NCBI GenBank assembly: GCA_004014935.1
Contig: CP025324.1
Coordinates: forward strand, 2,294,501-2,358,500
From: Saccharomycopsis malanga
Lineage: Eukaryota; Ascomycota; Saccharomycetes; Ascoideales; Saccharomycopsidaceae
Direction: 5' to 3'
DNA length: 64,000 bases
The notes under the pieces are model-generated. The model saw nothing but the letters and a program-made list of their open reading frames with translations. It searched no databases and was not told the origin of the DNA. The translations under genes were made by a program, and so were the position numbers. Within the stretch, counting starts at the first letter, position 1, and each line of letters starts with the position of its first letter. Below are positions 9,984-19,889 of the stretch, one piece after another.

Positions 9984-11871
9984 TCATTGGTCGTCGTATT
10001 CTCTTGGTGGTGGGCTTCTGTCTCTTTGAAAGTCATCGGCTGCTCTGGCAGGAGATCTCTCTCTGGAATAACTGGCATCGTCTCTTCTGTCAGAGGTATC
10101 TTGTCTTCTGTCGTAAAACTCGCCTTCGTTACCACCTCTGTAGTTGTCTCTTCTGTCGTAATCATCTCTTCTTTCTCTATATCCATTATCACCACCTCTT
10201 GGTGCATAGTCGTCTCTAGGAGCATAGTCATCTCTTGGTGGGTAGTCGTCTCTTGGAGGATAACCTCTTCTAGGTGGGTAACCGCCTCTTCCGCCTCTTC
10301 CTCCTCTTTCTCCTCTGTATCCGCCTCTGTAGCCTCCTCTTGATTCATAACCACCGTAACCACCTCTGCCACGGTATCCACCATAGCCACCGTAACCATA
10401 GCCACCTCTGCCTCCGTACCCGCCTCTTCTGTAGCCTCTTTGTTGGGCTCTTGGCGGATGTGGGGTAGATCTAGCTTCCTGGACCTTCAATGCGCCTTCT
10501 GGAAACCCATCGTCTTCTTTTTCATTATTGGCACCTACATATGTATCTTTTGCTCTGTCCGCAACATGTCTATCTTCTGGCTCCAATATAATTGGCTCTG
10601 CCACCAATTTGTCCAATGCAGTCTTACAATCTTCTGGGTTGGCGAACTCAACAAACGCGTATGGGGGCCCATCAGGGGTTTTAGTTGGTGGAATGTCAAC
10701 TCTGACTAATTCTCCAAATCTATGGGATGTTAATATGTGGTCTGGAATGCGAAGATATAAAGAGTGGAAAGGAGTGATAAAATGACATTGAGAATGGAGA
10801 AATGCAAATGCAAATGGTATTGGGACTGGATAAAAGTGAACAAAATGCAAAAAGATAGAAAGACGGTTGGCTATTTGGCAGTTGTGGGAACTTGGGCAAT
10901 GATAACGAATACTTAAAGGTAGGTGTAGACTAGTTGGAGCTGGAAAAAGTGGTATGCAGATATAACCTTATAACCTGATAATCGTTAGATTCTGACAAGT
11001 TGATATAAGTTAAAACTCTGACAAACTGATATAAGCTTTGAACCAATGAATCGATAAGCTAGTTTGAGCCTGCAACTTGATAAAATGATACAGTAAGCTT
11101 ATAAATTGAAGCGACTATTGAGCTGTTAAGTTGACAAATTGATAAATGCTAATATGAGTTGAGCTGATGCTGTTGCAACTTTAGGCAATATCCAAAACAA
11201 ATTGAACTCATTTCAATAATTGTAGCAATCCAATAAAGCAAATTTTGACAAATCAATTCGACAAATAATCATGATGATAATGAAAAGTTGATATTACGTT
11301 ATTATCGTAATGAAATCTTGAACATGTCTTATTAATTCAACTTCATTGAAATTTCAATTAATTGACACTTTCTTGACATTGTGAGACACTAAAAGTTCAA
11401 ATAAGTACTACTGCCACGTTTCAAACGATAGCAATCCATTGTAAACTACAAGTCTCAATAGCCAAAAACTATACAGTTACAACTGATTCGTCAATGGTTA
11501 ATCAAAATGTCCCATAAACTACTGGCAGACACTAATATTTTCCAATCGACCAAAAAGCCAATTTCTGACAAGCAGAATTCCCCTAATAAAACCAATAACC
11601 GGCACTACCAATCGATCCAAAGGACTAGCAAATAAGAAAAAAAATTAAAAAAATTAAAAAAATTGAAATTAAAAAAAGAAAATTGATAAAAAAACATTCT
11701 TTAACAAACATTACTTACTTTTCAAAATATGGAGCCAACACCTTTGCTCTGACATTTCTACCAAAACCTAAACAATTGTTAGTACTTGTTATGTCACGTA
11801 AAGCCGCATAGTGCATTGCTCATTGGGTTATTCCACATACCAGTAACATATAGAGTGTTCTTGAAACCCAT
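9984..11871 (-). CDS. SR-like RNA-binding protein (RRM + RGG tail), three exons
   Basis: The protein has one N-terminal RNA-recognition motif and a long Gly/Arg/Tyr/Asp-rich tail with RGG and PPRDDY repeats, as in shuttling mRNA-binding SR proteins; it most resembles fission-yeast Srp1 in the RRM. I place exon 1 at 11871-11841 (MGFKNTLYVT), exon 2 at 11767-11719 and exon 3 at 10719-9984, giving 271 residues. Intron 1 (11840-11768, 73 nt) has GTATGT, TACTAAC (11784-11778) and TAG. Intron 2 (11718-10720, 999 nt) has GTAAGT, TATTAAC and TAG. Splicing restores the RNP2-like LYVTGF and joins ...APYFEK to FGELVRVDI in frame, ahead of the RNP1-like YAFVEF. Starting inside exon 3 would lose half of the RRM. 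It shares a 232-bp divergent promoter with OMS1. Exact orthology to a named yeast gene is unsure. Confidence 0.85.
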
Positions 11872-11994
11872 TTTAAATGCCTATATGTGATATTCCTGCT
11901 GCAATAAACACTCTTCAAATAAGTTGCATCATGTTGCCACCTAAAATTCACATCTTGTTTCGCTTTATTTTCACCAACAAAATAATTTTTCACG

Positions 11995-12000
11995 CACGTG
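11995..12000. promoter_or_regulatory. CACGTG in the divergent SR-gene/OMS1 promoter
   Basis: A CACGTGAC site lies about 105 bp before the OMS1 start and about 124 bp before the SR-like gene start, in the short interval the two genes share. It is a candidate Cbf1-type site; the role is inferred from the motif only. Confidence 0.4.
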
Positions 12001-12103
12001 ACTGGCATGTGAGCACATCTAGTATAAATTTTGACGAATATGTAGTGGGGTAGCTGATATATAAAGGTGAAAGGAAGCTGAAACAACGGTAAATTGGTAA
12101 AAG

Positions 12104-13498
12104 ATGATGTTTGAGGCTGGAAGGGTACGATTATGTGGCCTGCGGCGTCTTATTTTTAGGCAATTTAATGCAAAATCTTTGGAAACCAGATCTAAAGTTC
12201 CGGTATGTTTGAAAATTAGAATGCAAGAATATGCGGTTGGAGGACGGACGGACTCTAGAAATGGAAGCAAACTGGAGGATACTTTCCAGCAACGGCTCCA
12301 TTCGGACAAATGGTGGGTCAGATGGGCTGCCAAGGCGCAGACAAAGGAGTTCAACAAAGGGCTCACCAAATATCTTATTCTCGCGTATGCTGGATTCATT
12401 GTATATGGAGGGTATCATTTCAAGAACCGGTATGCCCAAGAGAAGGAGTTGAACCAATTGGTGAAACGTCTGTTGGTAGCACCTGATCATGAGCCAGCTG
12501 GACCTCCGCTAAATGAGTATGAAGCTCTTCGGTTGAAGGAGTTGCAGGGAAAGTTGCGTACTAGAGATCGCTTGAAGCTCGAAAAGTACAGAGAAATGAT
12601 CCAGAAAAAAGAAGAAGAGTATTATTCCAATGTAAAGAATATCGGCTCTGAGTACGAGTTCAATGCCAGGGAATTTGACGGCGTGGTATTGGACGATGCA
12701 TCCTACTACAAACAGAACAAAGACAACGATTGTATCTTGCCATCGCGCGACACTTCGGAGTTTTACGACAGTAAAGCACCAGATTACGATTCAGAGATCA
12801 ATTTCGAAGAGAAAATGATCTTTTTGGGAAAACGTAGAAAATGGTTGATGAGTAAAGCATTTGGTGACGTCTTGGAGGTCGCTTGTGGTACTGGTAGAAA
12901 TGTCAAATACTTGGATTTGACAAAAATCAATTCCATCACCTATTTGGACCCATCTCGTAAAATGGTGGAAATTACCAATAACAAGTTCAGAGAGCGTTTT
13001 GCCAAGTACAAAAAGGCTGCTTTTGTTGTAGGAAAGGCCGAGGACCTTATCAAACTCGCCAGTGGTAACGGTGCCAAAAATGTTTCTTCCAAAACCGAGA
13101 GCGACGAGATCGATACTGTTCATAAACAATCAAAAGTCAAATATGACACCATCATAGAAAGTTTCGGTCTTTGCTCCCATGAAGATCCTGTAAAAGCACT
13201 TCAGAATTTCGCCAAGTTGCTTAAGCCAGGTGGAAGAATTATCTTACTTGAACATGGCCGTGGTACCTGGAACGTGATAAACGACTATTTGGACAAGCGT
13301 GCTGAAAAACGGTTGGAAACTTGGGGCTGTCGTTGGAATTTGGACATTGGCGAGATTCTAGATGATTCTGGGTTGGAAATTGTCCAAGAAGACACTCACC
13401 AGTTTGGTACTCTTTGGTGTGTAGTAGCTAAAAAGGCCGGTGATGTCAAACGTTATGAAGAATTGTCCTTGTACGAGAAATATTTTACCAGCTTGTGA
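12104..13498 (+). CDS. OMS1: Oms1-like mitochondrial inner-membrane methyltransferase
   Basis: Oms1 is a mitochondrial membrane protein with a class I SAM-methyltransferase fold, linked in baker's yeast to cytochrome oxidase and coenzyme Q functions. The 464-residue product has an Arg-rich, acid-poor N terminus typical of a mitochondrial presequence. One membrane span is predicted at about 88-106 (YLILAYAGFIVYGGYHF). The methyltransferase domain covers about 250-440, with SAM motif I LEVACGTGRN at 257-266, YLDPSRKMVEI as the post-I acidic strand, and LLKPGGRIILLEHG near the C terminus. An ATG pair opens the frame; I take the first. Length and layout match the family (471 residues in Saccharomyces). 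Confidence 0.92.
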   Translation: MMFEAGRVRLCGLRRLIFRQFNAKSLETRSKVPVCLKIRMQEYAVGGRTDSRNGSKLEDTFQQRLHSDKWWVRWAAKAQTKEFNKGLTKYLILAYAGFIVYGGYHFKNRYAQEKELNQLVKRLLVAPDHEPAGPPLNEYEALRLKELQGKLRTRDRLKLEKYREMIQKKEEEYYSNVKNIGSEYEFNAREFDGVVLDDASYYKQNKDNDCILPSRDTSEFYDSKAPDYDSEINFEEKMIFLGKRRKWLMSKAFGDVLEVACGTGRNVKYLDLTKINSITYLDPSRKMVEITNNKFRERFAKYKKAAFVVGKAEDLIKLASGNGAKNVSSKTESDEIDTVHKQSKVKYDTIIESFGLCSHEDPVKALQNFAKLLKPGGRIILLEHGRGTWNVINDYLDKRAEKRLETWGCRWNLDIGEILDDSGLEIVQEDTHQFGTLWCVVAKKAGDVKRYEELSLYEKYFTSL

Positions 13499-15247
13499 GG
13501 GACTGTGCTTGTATATACATTCTGTAAATGTTATCAAACCATTACTGTCTATAGATATAGCAAATTTTGCATTGTGTTGGATATTTGTAAGATGTGCTGT
13601 AAATGGTGAAAAGAGTCTTTTTCTTTTTGATGAGTAGTCTAATGAGTTTTCCAATATGGAACAAAGTATGTTGAGCTTGAAACTCTTTACTTTATGAAAC
13701 AGATCATCTACTAATGATTTGAAACCATAAACGTACCACTCACAACACTAACCGAGAATTATGGGAGAGTACTGATCAATGGCAAGAAGGGTGAGATATG
13801 GTTTGAAATGCACAGGCTCAGATGTTCCTTTGTATTAAAGGTCCTTTTCTACCAGAATTACCCTAAATTGTTCAATTAAGTCAATGATTTTTTGAATTTA
13901 ACGGTGGACGATGTAACGTTAAAGGCAAGATTTTGTTCGAATATTTGTACAAAATATTCTTAGAATCATTTTTTGGGGATAAAACGAATCAAGGAATTTG
14001 TTATAGAATATAAAACTCAAAAATATTCATAATTTACTTATTGGGAGCTACAGAGAATGATAGTGCAACTGTTTATTGCAAGTTGATTACACATGTTAAA
14101 ACATGGTTTTGAAAATGTGCTTAAAAAACTGTTGAAAATTGTCAAATAATAATGTCCATTTGATGATTTTCATAGTTCATGTTGTAAAATAGCATCTTTA
14201 TAACGAGTATCATATGATTCATTACACTGGCCAAAATCACAACGTTTGAACTATGCTGAATATTCAAACTCAATGGTCTGCCAATGCAACTGATTACAAT
14301 CGTTATTAATTTTTCGAATCAGATTCGCTAAATGTTCATTTACTAGTACCATAGCTATGGTCATGAGTCTCTTTAGAGTTGTAGAAACATCTGTATCAAC
14401 GTTGGCGGCTAAAGACCGTTTTTACTGTAACTAATACTCGCAGTAAACACTAGGACCTCCAATACGTCTTCAAAAGGTAATCTGGTTGCATTTTATCACT
14501 GTACAGTCCATATGGCAGGGCAACCAGTAATATATATCTCCACCTCTATTTATAATACTATTCAAGACTAATAAGGACATCCATGGGCCAGACAGCGGGG
14601 CTAGTCCTTCTTTTCCGACCGTTCTGGGCCTTGCCGACACTGCGAGCTGCAAGCGGCCTGTAGCTCGACGTGCTATGACATCTGCGTGATTTCTTGTTAG
14701 GGAAAGTTTTTCTTGCATCATAGGGCTTCTTCCTGCGCCGTCGGGCATAGTTGTGCGTTTTTCTCAAGCAAACTGCTGCACTCTCCAATACTGTCGTTTT
14801 TTCTTGTTTGCCAGTGTATAATACTCATATTAATCATAGTATTGACTTACCAAGGAAGAAAAAAAAAAAAGGAAGAAGAAGAAAAGCCATACAAGAAATC
14901 TTTTCCGTATCACATTCCTCTTTATTTCAGTCAAAATCATACCTTATCACTTTTGTTGACTTTTTTCAACACATTGTATTACGTTGTTCAAGTTTGAATC
15001 AACACGCCATCGTGTCATATCTCCTGTTTTCGCTTGCACTAATCCGACATTTGCTTTGCTTTAAAAGGGAGAAACCCGTACCATCAAGCAAAATTTGGAA
15101 AACTCAAATACAGTCCTTTGCCACTCAAGGGACCTTGGATATAAACGGTATTGGCATAGAAAAGGCTTTTGGAGGCCGCAGTGTTGATTAGAGCAAGTCA
15201 TATATCTTACATACCACTTATAAATAATATATCAACAGTAAAAGCCC
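13499..15247. other. Long upstream region of the PTP gene
   Basis: I find no gene or RNA in this 1.75 kb. The first kilobase is AT-rich. From 14580 to 14790 the sequence is more G+C-rich, with short overlapping frames on both strands but no known domain. A purine-rich tract with a run of about twelve A lies at 14854-14885. The stretch probably serves as the long promoter and leader of the phosphatase gene at 15248. Confidence 0.5.
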
Positions 15248-18200
15248 ATGACAACGCTAACTCAACATTCGCCGTCGTTGTCGTCGCCTCATTTTGCTAT
15301 TAATGGCTCTGCTGCCGAGGGTGCTCCAGACTATTTCAGCATTCAAATACCCAGCAAGACACCGATCACACATACCACGCTGCCGATTGAAGGGTCTCAT
15401 TTGGATAAAGAGCACAATCCGTTTGTTTTTCCGATCAAAAGCAGTCCCTTTGCAGCTGGAGACGTGGAGCAACGTAACAGTGCTGCCCTTGCGGATCTTC
15501 AGCACCAATATCAACAGTCCACAGCATCTCCTGGGGCCAGCAGGAACAATTTGGGTGATCAAGACATAATCATGGCGTCCTCGTCGCCTTCGCCGTCGTC
15601 TTCTTTGGGTTCCAATGCTGCTCCAGCCAGTAGTCCCGAGACGTCTATAAGAAGAAGTTTATCGAAAAAGTTGAAAATCTCCGAGATTCCCAAAAAGTTT
15701 ATAAACATATCGCAGTCTCTCAAGTCATCTTCGAGTGATGCCGAGGCCGGAGATATCGACAGTCCCACATCAAGTGCCAGCGGCAGTGCTGTAGATGTTT
15801 CGAACCAGGCACTCGCAAATGGTAAGCCTTTAATCAATTCCGGTAAATCTAGTAAACCTCCCATGGTAAGCCCTAATATAAGCACCCCAGACCAGAACAA
15901 ACCTCTTCCTGAAATACCCCAGGAATCGGTATCTCTCACATCGCCTATCAAAGAGTTTATCAAGGCGTCTCCCAACATTTTGAAAGGTTCGTCGCATCAG
16001 CTCCGTTCCTCCAAAAAACTAGGCACCTTGTCTCATTCTCGGCCCCATAGTTTGATATCCCATTCCTCGCTTGAAGATGTTAGTAATAGAAACACGGTTT
16101 ACGACAGGAAACATACCCAATCGTCTGCATCGTCCATCTCCTCGTCATCTCCTCAACAACCTCCTCAATCACCGCAGAATCCATTTGCCATGGCTTTTGA
16201 AGAAAAAAGAAAAAAGCTTCTCGTAAGGACCCCCACTTCCAGCGACGTCAACTTGTCCAGCTTATCTCTCAACGAGGGCACTCAGAACAACAACTCATTG
16301 TATTCCAGAAGCAGAATCCCTGCTTACTTGGTAGCCAGCAATTTCAACAAGGCAATGTCTATGGGACAAATCCCTGAGGACGAACCGGTCAACGCTCATC
16401 ATCGTCATAGCAGCTTGGCCAACCGTAGTGTAGTTAATGCCTCGCGACTCAGTGGCGCTGTAAGTTTGTCCAACATGAGCATCAATAGTGATAGAAAGTA
16501 TGGCCATGAAAAGGCATCTCCTTCTTTAGGTTCCATCAATAGAGTGGCTAGTAGCAGTGGCCATAATAGCCACGGCAGTATTTCTAGCACCCCCAAAGAT
16601 ACTCTCTACAAAACGTTCACCAACTCTAGCATATCCAGTCTACCTAACATCAGTAGTGCCTATTATAAGAGAAAATCACAGCGTACTTTGAACAATCAGG
16701 ATTTGGTCCATGATTTGCCGCAGGATGCCATGGTTTTGTCTATAGATGAGTTGGCCAACTTTTTCCAAAACGACTATTTTTTGAAAAATCATGACCAAGG
16801 CAGCACTTATCCGTTTAAAAACTTTGTGATTATTGACATCCGTTCGTTCAACGAGTATGCCAAGTCTCGTATCACCAATGCGATAAACATCTCTTTGCCT
16901 ACTACACTATTGAAGAGAAACAACTATACATTGTCCAGAACCATTTCCTCACTCAGCAATTTTGAAAAGGGAATATTCACCAGCTTTTTGAACCAACAAC
17001 AGCAAAATATTAGTAACAATCTAAAGAACTATAAACGGGAAATCAACGGCATTCCCTGTGGTCCTTTTGGTCTTCCTTCCATTTTGCTTTACGATTCTCA
17101 TTCCATGATCAACGACCAGGTGAAATCTTCCTTTTCATTGTCTTGTATGGTGTCCAAGTTCCTAAGCAATAATTCTTGGAACGCCCCAGTGTTTGTTTTG
17201 AAGGGTGGGTTTGAGGCCTTTGCTGAGAAATACCCATCCATGGTGGATTCTAATGAACCCTATAAAACCACCATATACATGAAAACCAAACAACAAAAAC
17301 AGAAGGATCTCGAGAAACAAAGTCAACCTGTATTGCAATTAAACCTAGATCCTCATCCTTATAGTCATCAGCGTGGCCAATCTAGTTTGACCATTGATAC
17401 TGCCAGTATCAATCAATCCAGTATTAATGGTAGTGCTTTGGACGATAAGTCGTCTCTTGCTGACTCCAAATATAGTGCCAATAGCGTGCTTTCCACTTCG
17501 TCTGCGTCTTCTATTCTTTCTGGTTTTCAACTTCCCGCAGCCAAACATTTTTTCAGAGTACGTCAAAACGACGAAATGATCAATGTGGAAAATTGTACTG
17601 AACATATTAAACTCAACAATCTTGACAAGCTCAAAGCCGAGGAGTTGGATAATTTGCCTAAATGGTTTTTGAACGCCCTTGCTCCTAGTGCAGCACATGG
17701 TTATGGAAGTAGACATTTGGTGGAGAAGTTTGGCAAATTGGAAATGTTGGAAAAAGAACGGTTGAATAAGATTATGACAGTGGAAAGTTATGACAGTTTC
17801 AATAGCCAGAATATCGATAATGATGTCATGCCTAGAATCTCGGGTGTTGAAATGGGCCATAAAAATAGATATAAAGATATTTTGCCATTTGAAAACACCA
17901 GAGTGTTGATTCCTAAAAATAAAAACGGCTGCGATTACATCAATGCCAGTTATTTGACCTCCATTGATAGCCAGCCAATATCTGCTCATAAAACTGTCAA
18001 CAAACCAAAATTTTTCAAGTATATTGCCACTCAAGGCCCATTAAACAACACTATATGTGATTTTTGGCGCATGGTTTACGGCCATAGATCACCTATCATT
18101 ATTTCTCTCACAGAGGAGAAGGACGGTTACATGGAAAAGTGCGCCAACTTCTGGAAATCACAAATCTCCCACGACAACGGTACCGTCAAAGTTGAACAGT

Positions 18201-19030
18201 TGGAATGCACTGTTCTAGATAGTGCTTCTACAAGGGAATTCACCGGCTCGTTATACGACCAGTCTGCTCATATAAATAACTCCATAGTGGTCAGACGGAT
18301 TATGGTGGAAATTGATGAAAATGCAAAACATGAAGTTCTCCAGTTTCAATTCAAACATTGGCATGATTTGGGAAGCTTCACAAATTACGACGAGCTTTTA
18401 TTAGTGGTTTTTTTGAAAAGATTCATCATGGAGAAATATTCCCAGCTTGTTTTGGAACATGACAAACTAGATGCAGACATTTCTGATGACGTTATCTCAA
18501 ATATTGATGATATTCCTATTGTTGTTCATTGCTCTGCCGGTTGTGGTAGAACCGGAACATTTTGTTCCATTGATTCTGCCATTGGATATGAATTGAACCA
18601 TTCTGAACAATACAAAGAAGTCAATGAAGTCACACAATCTGCCACCTCCACTCCAAAAATACCCCTGTTCAACTTTGAACCTTCTAACCCTGTTAGTTCC
18701 GCAGAGTCTAACTCTTACTCCAATGAAACTCTCTCTTCTATAAACAAACTACATTCCAGTGAGACTCTTTCCACCTTGCAAAAGGGTGACTACTTTTCAA
18801 ACGTGAATAACAAAGACAAGTTTGATCCTGTTTTTGAGAACGTCAACGTCTTCAGAAAACAACGTCTCTCAATGGTACAAACCCTTCGACAATACTTGTT
18901 GATTTACGACACCTTATTGATTTTCCACAAGTACAGACAAAACGACAAATTGCGTTGGTTTGAAAATATTGGAAGCGACATTCAAGTGATCAACAACTTT
19001 TTTGAAGATTGGAAAACAATCTTACAGTAG
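15248..19030 (+). CDS. PTP3: Rhodanese-like + protein tyrosine phosphatase (Ptp2/Ptp3 type)
   Basis: In yeasts Ptp2 and Ptp3 remove phosphotyrosine from MAP kinases such as Hog1 and Fus3. The 1260-residue product is longer than Saccharomyces Ptp3 (about 930). Residues 1 to about 490 are Ser/Pro/Asn-rich and probably disordered. A rhodanese/CH2-like domain spans about 500-680 (FVIIDIRSFNEYAKSRI near 526); its active-loop position reads YDSHS, without a cysteine, so it is probably a binding module. The PTP domain starts near 830 (NRYKDILPFENTRV, GCDYINASYL, FWRMVY) and has the signature VVHCSAGCGRTG with catalytic C1095 and R1101. A Ser/Thr-rich insert of about 80 residues splits the PTP domain between that loop and the last helices (VQTLRQYLLIYDTLL). 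Assignment to Ptp3 rather than Ptp2 is less certain than the family. Confidence 0.88.
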   Translation: MTTLTQHSPSLSSPHFAINGSAAEGAPDYFSIQIPSKTPITHTTLPIEGSHLDKEHNPFVFPIKSSPFAAGDVEQRNSAALADLQHQYQQSTASPGASRNNLGDQDIIMASSSPSPSSSLGSNAAPASSPETSIRRSLSKKLKISEIPKKFINISQSLKSSSSDAEAGDIDSPTSSASGSAVDVSNQALANGKPLINSGKSSKPPMVSPNISTPDQNKPLPEIPQESVSLTSPIKEFIKASPNILKGSSHQLRSSKKLGTLSHSRPHSLISHSSLEDVSNRNTVYDRKHTQSSASSISSSSPQQPPQSPQNPFAMAFEEKRKKLLVRTPTSSDVNLSSLSLNEGTQNNNSLYSRSRIPAYLVASNFNKAMSMGQIPEDEPVNAHHRHSSLANRSVVNASRLSGAVSLSNMSINSDRKYGHEKASPSLGSINRVASSSGHNSHGSISSTPKDTLYKTFTNSSISSLPNISSAYYKRKSQRTLNNQDLVHDLPQDAMVLSIDELANFFQNDYFLKNHDQGSTYPFKNFVIIDIRSFNEYAKSRITNAINISLPTTLLKRNNYTLSRTISSLSNFEKGIFTSFLNQQQQNISNNLKNYKREINGIPCGPFGLPSILLYDSHSMINDQVKSSFSLSCMVSKFLSNNSWNAPVFVLKGGFEAFAEKYPSMVDSNEPYKTTIYMKTKQQKQKDLEKQSQPVLQLNLDPHPYSHQRGQSSLTIDTASINQSSINGSALDDKSSLADSKYSANSVLSTSSASSILSGFQLPAAKHFFRVRQNDEMINVENCTEHIKLNNLDKLKAEELDNLPKWFLNALAPSAAHGYGSRHLVEKFGKLEMLEKERLNKIMTVESYDSFNSQNIDNDVMPRISGVEMGHKNRYKDILPFENTRVLIPKNKNGCDYINASYLTSIDSQPISAHKTVNKPKFFKYIATQGPLNNTICDFWRMVYGHRSPIIISLTEEKDGYMEKCANFWKSQISHDNGTVKVEQLECTVLDSASTREFTGSLYDQSAHINNSIVVRRIMVEIDENAKHEVLQFQFKHWHDLGSFTNYDELLLVVFLKRFIMEKYSQLVLEHDKLDADISDDVISNIDDIPIVVHCSAGCGRTGTFCSIDSAIGYELNHSEQYKEVNEVTQSATSTPKIPLFNFEPSNPVSSAESNSYSNETLSSINKLHSSETLSTLQKGDYFSNVNNKDKFDPVFENVNVFRKQRLSMVQTLRQYLLIYDTLLIFHKYRQNDKLRWFENIGSDIQVINNFFEDWKTILQ

Positions 19031-19448
19031 ATCACGCGTACCTACCATAAACGACGACCGGATAATATATATCCCACTACAATGCATTTTATTATGACAA
19101 CATGCATTCTATCATGACAATATGATTTATACAATACAATGAAGAAAAGTTATGATTTTTTTTCTTCTTGTTTTTCCTTTTATTTTTTCTTTCTTATTTT
19201 CTCAAGTTTTGTATTATATTTATTATGTTTTTTTCTCTAGATATAGGACTTTGTCCATCTTACGTTTGCTATCTTCTACGCTCTGCTTTTTGCTCATCTC
19301 TGTGATTTTACGACTATACTATTAATCAATGGCTTAAAGAATAATATTTACCGTTATGTAAAGTCTATAGTTATTATTACCTGCTTTGGACAGTTGCAAA
19401 AATGCTTTACGATCCCATTATCTTTGATTTTCTTTGCAAACTAAAAGC

Positions 19449-19690
19449 ATATGCAACTGTCCGAAAAACGACCTAGGCATATTCTAGTGCTTACTTTCCA
19501 ACTTATCTGGTGTTCAAGTAGATGGTTATCGAAGGTTTTACTTATTGAACAAGGCAAGTTGGCTTTTTTGCCCACTGGAGTTTTTCCCAGCCTTCTTATA
19601 GTATAGCATGCATATACCTAATTAAGGTATACTGACTTCATACCCAACGTTATATACTAGGCGCGAAATATAAGATTACTGTTATCATCA
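19449..19690 (+). repeat. SINE-like element, copy 3 (5'-truncated)
   Basis: It lacks the tRNA-like head and starts in the body with ATGCAACTGTCCGAAAAACG, followed by TAGTGCTTACTTTCC. The 3' domain ends GATATACTAGG-like (TTATATACTAGGCGCG) and AAATATAAGATTACTG, with a worn ATT tail. Loss of the 5' end is typical of incomplete reverse transcription. Confidence 0.75.
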
Positions 19691-19717
19691 TTGAAGCAAA
19701 AGCATGCTTTGAAATAC

Positions 19718-19757
19718 ACCAGACTTGAAATATATGAGTTATTATTATTATTTTACA
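19718..19757 (+). repeat. SINE-like 3'-end fragment
   Basis: CCAGACTTGAAATATATGAG followed by TTATTATTATTATTTTA repeats the family's last bases and tail (CTGGGCTTGAAATATAAGATTATT...). It is a very short 5'-truncated copy just downstream of copy 3. Confidence 0.55.
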
Positions 19758-19889
19758 ATGATGACCAGCTGAGTGCTTTCCATCTAGTAGGTTGCCCTGG
19801 CTGATTGAATTTAGAAATAAAACATATTTTTAAACCTGACGATTATATTTGCAATGTTAAGCTGGTAATACTATTATACATTTTTTATT

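Larger units (their letters stand above)
19031..19889. other. Convergent intergenic region PTP/THP1
   Basis: A pyrimidine-rich tract at 19155-19205 follows the PTP stop and may assist 3'-end formation. The rest is mainly a 5'-truncated SINE-like copy (19449-19690) and a short second fragment (19718-19757). Confidence 0.5.

Noticed and set aside
9968-10405. Alternative frames over the RGG-coding region (Glu/Thr-rich or His/Leu-rich products)
   Set aside because: These are by-products of the repetitive Gly/Arg codons of the SR-like gene.
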